Origin: Treponema sp.
GTDB taxonomy: Bacteria; Spirochaetota; Spirochaetia; Treponematales; Treponemataceae
Length of the DNA stretch: 6,945 bases
Reading direction: 5' to 3'
NCBI GenBank assembly: GCA_024691265.1
Contig: JAILNT010000005.1
Location: 1 to 6,945 of the forward strand
Shown in pieces: positions 1 to 5,388 of this stretch (positions are counted from its first letter, which is position 1; every line of letters begins with the position of its first letter). The notes under the pieces were generated by a model. That model searched no databases, had not been told where the DNA came from, and was given only the letters and a program-made list of their open reading frames with translations. A program made the position numbers and the translations under genes.

Positions 1-547
1 TATTGTCTAACGAAAAATATAATCTTGCTTTTCTAATTACATCATCAGAATCTTTTGAGCTTATGGAGCTTGCAATTATTGCCGCACTATCTTTAAGTAC
101 TTTTATAGGAAAAACAACATTTTTTGAAGATGAATCATCAAAAAACATTGCCTGTATAACTTTAGCATTCTCAGCACAAGAAGCTGCAAATAAATCATCA
201 TCGTCTTTTCCGTATACAGAATCTTCTGAAAAGAAAATATCAAATATGACAGCAGCCGCTCCGCCTTCTTTTAGATAGTCTACAATTTCAGAATATGCTT
301 CTCTTGGCCATGGCCAACCCCATTTTTTTTCAGCTTTTGCAGCGTCAAGACTATCCTGATTTACACCTATAAAACAGATATCATCATTCACCTTTAGAAA
401 CGAAGATGTGACTAGCATTCTGTTATCATAGCTTTTATTTTCGAGAAAAGAAAAAGCTCCAGCTGAATACAATATAACTGTTAAAATAAAAACTATAATA
501 GCAACACAAAAAAAATAGAATTTAGAAAACTTTTTTACACTCTTCAA
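1..547 (-). CDS. CHASE2 domain membrane sensor protein, N-terminal part (runs off left edge)
   Basis: The minus-strand frame is open from a TTG at 545-547 to the window edge, giving 182 visible residues. Residues 10-32 are a hydrophobic membrane segment after a basic start (KSVKKFSK). An extracytoplasmic CHASE2-like domain follows from about residue 36: the strand DDICFIGVNQDSL (55-67), the family signature WGWPWPR (76-82), then VIFDIFFSED (100-109) and an acidic DDDDLFAA stretch (115-122). CHASE2 is an extracellular sensory domain, usually followed by further membrane helices and a cyclase, kinase or diguanylate cyclase output. The output module is outside the window; a class III adenylate/guanylate cyclase is my guess for a spirochaete. 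An in-frame TAG lies a few codons upstream, so the start must be this TTG or an internal ATG (residue 44) that would lose the membrane segment. AGGA stands 9 bases before the TTG. The gene overlaps the end of the M48 gene by 26 bases, suggesting translational coupling. Confidence 0.85.
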   Translation of the reverse strand, partial: MKSVKKFSKFYFFCVAIIVFILTVILYSAGAFSFLENKSYDNRMLVTSSFLKVNDDICFIGVNQDSLDAAKAEKKWGWPWPREAYSEIVDYLKEGGAAAVIFDIFFSEDSVYGKDDDDLFAASCAENAKVIQAMFFDDSSSKNVVFPIKVLKDSAAIIASSISSKDSDDVIRKARLYFSLDN

Positions 548-1661
548 AACGTTTTGTCCTGCTTTCTGCTATTTTTTTATCCTCATACAAAGGAAGCTTT
601 ACAGATACACTTGCAATTCTTAATGTTGGAGACGGGTGAGTTTTTCCCCAGCCAGAAGTATTCTGACCTTTATCTTTCAAGCTCTCCAAAAGACTAACCA
701 TAGCTTTAGGATTATAACCTGCAAGATTCATCAAATCTAAAGCTTTAGCATCTGCTTCAAATTCCTGACTTTGAGAAAACCCTTTATCAAGTAAGCTATT
801 AACAATATCGTCAACGCCATCGCTAAAAGCATTTACCATCTCAACAGAACTGTCTTTTCCTGCAGTTGCAGCAACAACTACACTTCCACCAGTTTTTACG
901 ATAGCATTTATTGCCCTTGATGTTTTTATGGCTTTTATACTGTGCTTCAACATAATATGAGAAAGCTCATGAGCTAATACAGCAGCAATTTCATCTTCAC
1001 TCTTTGTACAATTTAAAAGACCTCGAGTTATGAATATATGCCCTCCAGGAGTTGCAAAAGCATTTATTTCCTTACTATCTAAAACTGCTATTGAATAATC
1101 TACATAACATTGATGTTTATCGCTATTTACAGCAAGTACATGACAAATACTATTCAGATATTTCTGTAAACTTTCTTTATTATAAATTTTATATTTAGAT
1201 AAAAGATTTGCTGCAACCGCACGTCCTAAATAATATTCCTGCTCTGGAGTGATGCTTTCTACAACCTTGTCTATAGCATCTTTTGCATCAGAAAAGGAAC
1301 TTGTAATATTTTCCTTATCTACAGTCTTATCGATTGTTTCTTCAATTTGAGAACCTGCATTTTTTGCAATAGAACCTGCTTCCGATAAAGTTTTTTCAGC
1401 TGCACCAGAAATACTAGCACCAGCAGACTTTGCTTTATCTTTAGCCTTTATAGTTATATCTCCGGATTTATCCAGTAGATTATTCTTTACAGATTTTGAA
1501 GATGTTAATATTGATTCTTTTAATTCAGGCTCTCGATAATTTATATAAACAGCAGCTGCAAGTAATAAAATAATAAAAAATATAAAAAATCTGCCTATAA
1601 ATGATTTCTTTTGTCGATTTTTTAAGGAACGCTTACTTTTATTTTTACTTCGCTTTTTCAT
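522..1661 (-). CDS. Membrane-anchored M48 family zinc metalloprotease
   Basis: This is a complete 379-residue protein. Residues 1-20 are very basic, residues 21-40 form one membrane helix, residues 45-135 are an Ala/Lys/Ser/Glu-rich low-complexity stretch, and the peptidase domain fills about 140-360. The zinc site is HELSH at 231-235 (H231, catalytic E232, H235), with the third ligand probably E300 in the QEFEAD motif (E300xxxD304). H342 in THPSP matches the conserved C-terminal histidine of BepA/LoiP-like M48 proteins. Family knowledge: such proteases act in the periplasm on misfolded or stalled envelope proteins. The N-terminal anchor suggests an inner-membrane protein facing the periplasm. 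Its ATG overlaps the stop of the SH3-domain gene as ATGA, and AAGGAG lies 7 bases upstream. The CHASE2 gene begins inside its last codons. The substrate is unknown. Confidence 0.93.
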   Translation of the reverse strand: MKKRSKNKSKRSLKNRQKKSFIGRFFIFFIILLLAAAVYINYREPELKESILTSSKSVKNNLLDKSGDITIKAKDKAKSAGASISGAAEKTLSEAGSIAKNAGSQIEETIDKTVDKENITSSFSDAKDAIDKVVESITPEQEYYLGRAVAANLLSKYKIYNKESLQKYLNSICHVLAVNSDKHQCYVDYSIAVLDSKEINAFATPGGHIFITRGLLNCTKSEDEIAAVLAHELSHIMLKHSIKAIKTSRAINAIVKTGGSVVVAATAGKDSSVEMVNAFSDGVDDIVNSLLDKGFSQSQEFEADAKALDLMNLAGYNPKAMVSLLESLKDKGQNTSGWGKTHPSPTLRIASVSVKLPLYEDKKIAESRTKRFEECKKVF

Positions 1662-2119
1662 TTTATATCTCCTTTTAATTCTCCTTCAGAAATAAACTTT
1701 TTCAATTCAGATGAAGAAATACTATTTTTTTCCATGATATCGACACTCTTATAATCTGTTTTACCAGATTTTTTATATGCCTTTTCAATTTCCTCATTAA
1801 AGCCCTTTCCAGCCAAAGCAAGCTCATCTGTAGTTGCAGCAAAAGATGAAGAAACAATTTTTCTTTTTGATAAGGAATCTGCATTTATCCAGCCAGCTTT
1901 TTCAGCATTCTTTATACTTTTTACCTGAAGCCAATTATTATCTTCCTTTACAATTTCAACTTCATCTGAATAAGAAACTTTAGCAACTTTCTTTGCAAAA
2001 AAGCTATTTGACGAATATAAATCAGCTGATTTTACTGACACATACATTTTATCTCCTGCCTTTGCAAAGCAGAAAGAAAGTGAAAACAAGAGAGAAAGTA
2101 AAAATATAGACTTTTTCAT
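1658..2119 (-). CDS. Exported SH3-domain protein paired with the M48 protease
   Basis: I place the start at the ATG at 2117-2119 (153 residues). GAGG lies 5 bases upstream, and this start gives a classic signal peptide: MKK, a hydrophobic core, and a likely signal peptidase I cut after SFCFA (A19). An in-frame ATG at 2132-2134 adds five residues (MEEVY), but its ribosome site would lie inside the tRNA terminator. Residues about 25-85 are a bacterial SH3-like fold: VKSADLYSS at the start, then NNWLQVK (W63) and AGWI (G76-W77), the usual hallmarks. Residues 90-153 form a polar helical tail (ELALAGKGFNEE, then DYKSVDIMEKN and SELKKFISEGEL). Periplasmic SH3 domains often bind peptidoglycan or peptides. 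C17 could be read as a lipobox cysteine (LSFC), but Phe at -1 is unusual, so a soluble periplasmic protein is preferred. The four-base stop/start overlap with the protease implies joint production; a targeting or regulatory partner is inference. Confidence 0.85.
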   Translation of the reverse strand: MKKSIFLLSLLFSLSFCFAKAGDKMYVSVKSADLYSSNSFFAKKVAKVSYSDEVEIVKEDNNWLQVKSIKNAEKAGWINADSLSKRKIVSSSFAATTDELALAGKGFNEEIEKAYKKSGKTDYKSVDIMEKNSISSSELKKFISEGELKGDIK

Positions 2120-2124
2120 ATAAA

Positions 2125-2129
2125 CCTCT
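2125..2129 (-). promoter_or_regulatory. Ribosome binding site that decides the SH3-gene start
   Basis: AGAGG on the minus strand stands 5 bases from the ATG at 2117-2119. It lies inside the extra 15 bases that the upstream ATG (2132-2134) would add, so it can serve only the shorter form. The upstream ATG would have to use GGAAGG within the 3' arm of the terminator, 11 bases away. Confidence 0.6.
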
Positions 2130-2138
2130 TCCATAAAT

Positions 2139-2171
2139 AAAAAAACCTTCCTGCAAAGCAGAAAGGTTTTT
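2139..2171 (-). terminator. Intrinsic terminator behind tRNA-Arg
   Basis: On the minus strand, a 14-base arm (2158-2171, AAAAACCTTTCTGC) pairs with 2141-2154 (GCAGGAAGGTTTTT) across a TTT loop, with one T-G wobble. A run of seven T (2139-2145), partly shared with the arm, follows. The stem begins on the discriminator base of the tRNA, so no unstructured trailer is left. Read on the plus strand the stem has one C-A mismatch and ends in TTTTT, so weak bidirectional activity is possible. Confidence 0.9.
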
Positions 2172-2244
2172 GGCCCGCGCGGGATTCGAACTCGCTACCT
2201 ACAGCTTAGGAGGCTGTCGCTCTATCCAAGTGAGCTAGTGGACC
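2171..2244 (-). tRNA. tRNA-Arg, anticodon CCU (reads AGG)
   Basis: The 74-base cloverleaf folds on the minus strand. The acceptor is GGTCCAC with GCGGGCC, the D stem GCTC/GAGC, the anticodon stem ACAGC/GCTGT, the anticodon loop CTCCTAA (anticodon CCT at 2208-2210), the variable loop AGGTA, and the T arm GCGAG-TTCGAAT-CCCGC with an intact TTCGA loop. The discriminator is A, and CCA is not encoded (AAA follows), so CCA must be added enzymatically. Two stem positions are A-C mismatches (6-67 in the acceptor, 52-62 in the T stem) and 3-70 is a U-G pair. The D, anticodon and T-loop consensus bases are intact, so I regard it as functional. It has its own candidate promoter and terminator and is not part of a tRNA cluster here. 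Confidence 0.95.
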
Positions 2245-2255
2245 GTATGTTTAGT

Positions 2256-2284
2256 AATGTAGCAAAAAAAAACATTTTACTCAA
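2256..2284 (-). promoter_or_regulatory. Candidate promoter for tRNA-Arg
   Basis: The minus strand shows TTGAGT (-35, 2279-2284), exactly 17 bases, then TACATT (-10, 2256-2261). Each hexamer matches the sigma-70 consensus at 4 of 6 positions. Transcription would begin about 7 bases on, leaving a leader of roughly four bases before the mature tRNA 5' end at 2244. The spacer contains a run of nine T. Confidence 0.5.
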
Positions 2285-2291
2285 TAGTAAA
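2264..2291 (-). terminator. Possible weak terminator behind fabF
   Basis: On the minus strand, TTTACT-ATTG-AGTAAA (2276-2291) forms a perfect 6-bp stem with a 4-base loop. ATG and then nine T (2264-2272) follow. The stem has only one G-C pair, so termination would be weak and read-through from fabF into the tRNA is likely. It overlaps the -35 box and spacer of the tRNA promoter. Confidence 0.35.
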
Positions 2292-2337
2292 GATTTTAAT
2301 GCTACTACAGCCCACTATTTTATCTTACAAGAAAATA

Positions 2338-3603
2338 CTAAGCTTCGTATTTTTTGATGATTATACAGCCGTTATGACCGCCAAAACCTAAAGAAGCACT
2401 CATTGCAACTTTTACTTCGCATTCAATGCCTTTATTTGCAGTGTAATCCAAATCACAACCGCCTTCTATATCCTGATTATCAAGATTTATTGTTGGTGGA
2501 ATGAAATTATCATTAACAGCTTTTACACATAAAAGAGCTTCTATAGCACCGGCAGCTCCAACTAAATGACCTGTCATACTCTTTGTTGATGATATATGAA
2601 GCTTTTTTGCATGCTCACCAAATGCCATTTTTAGCATATTTGTTTCACCAACATCATTAGCATGTGTTGATGTTCCATGTGCATTATAGTATTGAACGTC
2701 TTCTTTATTTAAGCCTGCATCTTTTATAGCTTCTGTTACAGCCATTGCAGCACCACTTCCATCTTTTAATGGAGCTGTTATGTGATAAGCATCGCAAGAA
2801 GAACCGAAGCCTGCAACTTCTGCATAAATCTTAGCACCACGAGCTTTTGCATGTTCAAGCTCTTCAAGCATCAAAACAGCAGAACCTTCTCCCATTACAA
2901 AACCATCTCTATCTTTATCAAATGGACGGCTAGCTTTTTGAGGAGTATCATTATAATGTGTAGATAAAGCCTGCAAAGCACTAAAACCACCAATAGAAAA
3001 TCCAGTTATAGCAGCTTCAGTTCCGCCTGTAATACACATATCAAGGCGACCACTTCTTATTAAATCAAGGGCAAGTCCTATTGCATCAGTACCAGAAGCA
3101 CAAGCTGTATTTAATGTCCATGAAGGGCTATGTAAGCCATAATAAATACTTACATTAGCAGCAGCTTCATTACTAATAAGCATTGGCATAGACAAAGGAG
3201 GTATACGAGATGGACCTGCTGCTGGGTCTGTATATTTTTTGAAAGCTGTTTCATTAACATCCATACCACCAAGACAGCAGCCTACAGCAACGCCAACTTT
3301 TTCACTGGCTATAGTTTCTTTTGAAAAGCCTGAATCCTGTACAGCCTGTGTACTTGCTGCCAAAAGAAACTGAGTAAAACGAGCCATTTTTCTTACAGCT
3401 TTATGCTCAATTCCATAATTAGTTATATCAAAACCTTTAACTTCAGCTGCTACATGAACATTCAGATTAGATGAATCAAATAAAGTTATAGGACCTAAGC
3501 CACTCTTACCATTCTTTACAGAGTTCCATGTTTCATCAACATTATTACCAACAGGAGATACTACTCCAAGCCCGGTTACTACAACACGTCTCTTTTCAGA
3601 CAT
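2338..3603 (-). CDS. fabF: 3-oxoacyl-[acyl-carrier-protein] synthase II (KAS II)
   Basis: This complete 421-residue protein has the normal FabF length and condenses malonyl-ACP with acyl-ACP in the elongation cycle of cytosolic type II fatty-acid synthesis. The N-terminus RRVVVTGLGVVSPVGN is standard. The nucleophile is C168 in NTACASG. H309 (NAHGTST) and H346 (STKSMTGHLVGAAGA, with K341) complete the Cys-His-His triad, and the gatekeeper loop GFGGHN is at 406-411. All catalytic residues are present, so it should be active. The strong ribosome site AGGAAGG lies 4 bases before the ATG. No acpP, fabD or fabG lies beside it, so this fabF is separated from the usual fab cluster and follows an S1-type gene 66 bases upstream. 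A KAS I (FabB-like) role is less likely given the close FabF motif match. Confidence 0.96.
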   Translation of the reverse strand: MSEKRRVVVTGLGVVSPVGNNVDETWNSVKNGKSGLGPITLFDSSNLNVHVAAEVKGFDITNYGIEHKAVRKMARFTQFLLAASTQAVQDSGFSKETIASEKVGVAVGCCLGGMDVNETAFKKYTDPAAGPSRIPPLSMPMLISNEAAANVSIYYGLHSPSWTLNTACASGTDAIGLALDLIRSGRLDMCITGGTEAAITGFSIGGFSALQALSTHYNDTPQKASRPFDKDRDGFVMGEGSAVLMLEELEHAKARGAKIYAEVAGFGSSCDAYHITAPLKDGSGAAMAVTEAIKDAGLNKEDVQYYNAHGTSTHANDVGETNMLKMAFGEHAKKLHISSTKSMTGHLVGAAGAIEALLCVKAVNDNFIPPTINLDNQDIEGGCDLDYTANKGIECEVKVAMSASLGFGGHNGCIIIKKYEA

Positions 3604-3620
3604 AAAACCTTCCTATATAA

Positions 3621-3635
3621 AAGAATCCTATTCTT
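3621..3635 (-). repeat. Small inverted repeat before fabF
   Basis: AAGAAT-AGG-ATTCTT is a perfect 6-bp dyad with a 3-base spacer, followed by TT on the minus strand just upstream of the fabF ribosome site. It could be a weak RNA hairpin or an operator half-site pair. It is short and AT-rich, so chance is possible. Confidence 0.3.
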
Positions 3636-3639
3636 GAAA

Positions 3640-3659
3640 GCAAAGTTTATTAAACTTGC
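3640..3659 (-). repeat. Inverted repeat between the S1 gene and fabF
   Basis: On the minus strand, GCAAGTTT and AAACTTTGC flank a 3-base loop and pair with one bulged T. The hairpin starts 10 bases after the S1-gene stop. Only a short TTT follows, so it is a poor terminator; an mRNA-stabilising or processing hairpin fits better. Confidence 0.35.
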
Positions 3660-3669
3660 CTTTATCAAA

Positions 3670-4761
3670 TTATTTTTTATTTTTGAAGAATGCAGCAAAT
3701 GGATTGTATGTATCATCATTATCCTGATTCTTCAAATATGTTTCAGCTGTTTTATCCTGTTCAACAGAAGTTGCAGGACGTAAAGAAATACGATGAGATT
3801 CTGAATCGATTTCTTTTACAACAACGCTGTATTTATCACCTACATTAAACACCTTATGAAGGTTTGTATTTTTATCAACATCGAGTTCTGAAACATGAAC
3901 AAGACCATCTATTCCAGGTTCCAGATTTACAAATATACCATATTCTGCAACACGAGCAATCTTACCATCGATTTTTGAACCTTCTGAATATTTAGAAGTT
4001 ACTTCGTCCCATGGGTCTTTTTCAAGAGCTTTCATACTTAAAGAAACTCTTTCATGTTCCCAATCTGCCTTTATAATCTTAGCTTCAATTTCCTGTCCAA
4101 CAGTAAGTATTGTTGAAAGGTCTTCAATTCTCTGATGAGAAACTTCAGAAATAGGAAGAAGAGCCTGGAAGCCATCAAGATTTACAAATGCACCATAATT
4201 TTGAAGGGAAATAACTTCTCCTTTTACAACAGTTCCTACTGTAAGTTTTTTAGAAAGGTCTGAAAAATGTTTCTTTTCTTCAGCTTCCATAACAGCACGA
4301 TTAGAAACTATAATGTTGCGACCTTCATTTTTATATTCCTGAACAACAAATGTTAAATGCTTACCAACATAATTTGCAGCCTCTTCACGATTTTTATATC
4401 CCATCTGTGAATAAGGACAGAATGCACGGCTAGAACCAATTATAACTTCAAAACCGCCTTTTATTTCTTTTTCAACATGACCTTCTACAGGAAGTCCATT
4501 ACGATATGCACTTTCAAGCATTTCAGAACTAGCCTTGTCACCAGAAAGTTTAGTTGTAAAATGAAGCTCGTCACCCTTTGAAGAAAGGAAATAGACAGAA
4601 ATCTTATCTCCTTCTTTTACACTTACATTTCCATTTTCATCAGTGAATTCTGCTTTATCGACAAAACCTTCACTTTTAAGTCCTAAATTAATGAAAACTG
4701 TATCATTTGAAATTGCAACAACCTGGGTATCTATTTTTTGACCTGCTTCAAATCTATTCAT
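3670..4761 (-). CDS. S1 RNA-binding domain protein with four S1 repeats (ribosomal S1-like)
   Basis: This complete 363-residue protein is built from four OB-fold S1 repeats at about 6-72, 90-156, 176-245 and 261-328. Repeats 3 and 4 are closest to consensus: GEVISLQNYGAFVNLDGFQALLPISEVS, and GKIARVAEYGIFVNLEPGIDGLVHVSEL, each ending in a RVSLSMK or RISLRP strand. Repeats 1 and 2 are more divergent (VFINLGLKSEGFVDKAEF; GGFEVIIGSSRAFCPYSQM), as in the ribosome-binding half of S1. The tail (about 330-363) is short and polar, ending NPFAAFFKNKK. Proteins of this kind bind mRNA and may help load it on the 30S subunit. Enterobacterial S1 has six repeats, and some treponemes carry a longer S1 elsewhere, so this may be the only S1 or a shorter paralogue; I therefore give no symbol. 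AGGAG lies 6 bases before the ATG. fabF follows after 66 bases. Confidence 0.9.
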   Translation of the reverse strand: MNRFEAGQKIDTQVVAISNDTVFINLGLKSEGFVDKAEFTDENGNVSVKEGDKISVYFLSSKGDELHFTTKLSGDKASSEMLESAYRNGLPVEGHVEKEIKGGFEVIIGSSRAFCPYSQMGYKNREEAANYVGKHLTFVVQEYKNEGRNIIVSNRAVMEAEEKKHFSDLSKKLTVGTVVKGEVISLQNYGAFVNLDGFQALLPISEVSHQRIEDLSTILTVGQEIEAKIIKADWEHERVSLSMKALEKDPWDEVTSKYSEGSKIDGKIARVAEYGIFVNLEPGIDGLVHVSELDVDKNTNLHKVFNVGDKYSVVVKEIDSESHRISLRPATSVEQDKTAETYLKNQDNDDTYNPFAAFFKNKK

Positions 4762-4780
4762 CTAAAACTCCTAGACTATA

Positions 4781-4809
4781 ATAATGCCCATCTAATTTAA
4801 TATATTCAA
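4781..4809 (-). promoter_or_regulatory. Candidate promoter of the S1-like gene
   Basis: On the minus strand, TTGAAT (4804-4809) is followed after 17 bases by CATTAT (4781-4786). Each matches consensus at 4 of 6 positions. Transcription would start near 4774, leaving a leader of about 13 bases with the AGGAG at 4768-4772 close to the 5' end. A better -10 (TATTAT, 4778-4783) would need a 20-base spacer. The region is AT-rich, so confidence is low. Confidence 0.25.
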
Positions 4810-4826
4810 GGCTTTATATAAAATTA
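4793..4826 (-). repeat. Imperfect AT-only dyad in the S1-gene leader
   Basis: The minus-strand arm TAATTTTATATA (4815-4826) pairs with TATATTAAATTA (4793-4804) at 11 of 12 positions (one T-T mismatch), around the 10-base loop AAGCCTTGAA. It lies in the 96-base gap between the ASCH gene and the S1 gene, and its right arm adjoins the candidate -35. No T-run follows, so it is not a terminator; an operator or RNA structure is possible. Confidence 0.35.
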
Positions 4827-4857
4827 ACGCATAATAAACATGCATTTTTTACTATTT

Positions 4858-5364
4858 TTACGAGATATTATTTCTGTAAACAACTCTAAATGTTTCAAAC
4901 ACAACTTTCATGTGAGGAGAATATTCATAGCCCATAACAGAAGCATCTTCTTCAAGATATTCTTGACGGCGTTCTTTCCACTGCTCGAAGTCTTCATCTT
5001 CCCCTTCTCTTTCTGCCATTCCCCAGCTAATATCTTCAAAAGGGAGGATATTAACATCTACAGTTTCTATAACACAAAGAGGGTTTCCATTCTGGTCTTC
5101 TACTATTGAAAGTTCTCCAACTACAGGCAAAGGCTCTCTATCGATTTCATAAGAATCATAAGCCGTTAAAGTAGCTGTTTTTTTCCCTGATAAAATAAGA
5201 GAAAGTAAAGCTTCCCCTTTATTGCCAGTATCTGCAAATGAAAATTCTCCAGAGAAAATCTCATTCTCATCTCGACCTGTATCTTTCAGAAATCTTTTCC
5301 AGAAATCACTTATATAAGGATTTAATTCAAAACCAGATTCAAAATTCTTAGATTCATCAGCCAT
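4858..5364 (-). CDS. ASCH domain protein, YhfF type
   Basis: The protein has 168 residues from the ATG at 5362-5364, or 171 from the ATG at 5371-5373. GGAG at 5375-5378 is one base from the outer ATG, which is unusable, and 10 bases from the inner one, which I prefer. Numbered from the outer Met, the layout matches YhfF-like ASCH proteins: ISDFWKRFL (21-29), GKKTAT with the GxKxxT motif (63-68), ESLP-like EPLPVVGELSIVED (80-93), PFEDISWGMAEREGE (111-125), QWKERRQEYL (131-140) and the last strand VVFETFRVVY (157-166). The ASCH fold resembles PUA and is thought to bind RNA or nucleotides. Some members are reported as nucleases or as an N4-acetylcytidine amidohydrolase (YqfB), but the activity of the YhfF branch is unclear and I assign none. 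Its start lies 15-24 bases behind the stop of the membrane-protein gene, so it is probably last in the pbpC unit. Confidence 0.85.
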   Translation of the reverse strand: MADESKNFESGFELNPYISDFWKRFLKDTGRDENEIFSGEFSFADTGNKGEALLSLILSGKKTATLTAYDSYEIDREPLPVVGELSIVEDQNGNPLCVIETVDVNILPFEDISWGMAEREGEDEDFEQWKERRQEYLEEDASVMGYEYSPHMKVVFETFRVVYRNNIS

Positions 5365-5388
5365 AGTTTGCATACTCCAATAATAGTT

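Noticed and set aside
3..278. Plus-strand 91-residue open frame
   Set aside because: It lies entirely antisense to the CHASE2 gene, which shows clear domain motifs. Its translation is Ser-rich and resembles nothing.
304..317. 14-bp perfect palindrome TTGGCCATGGCCAA
   Set aside because: It is explained by the codons of the conserved GWPWPR motif of CHASE2; likely coincidental.
1702..1884. Minus-strand 60-residue frame
   Set aside because: It is an alternative frame inside the SH3-domain gene with no ribosome site and no recognisable features.
2139..2284. tRNA as an integration site for a mobile element
   Set aside because: No integrase, no partial tRNA repeat and no change in gene type flank the tRNA; the neighbours look like ordinary chromosomal genes.
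2782..2967. Plus-strand 61-residue frame inside fabF
   Set aside because: It is the shadow of a highly conserved fabF region.
4840..5109. Plus-strand 89-residue frame
   Set aside because: It is antisense to the ASCH gene; the hydrophobic-looking translation arises from the complement of acidic codons.
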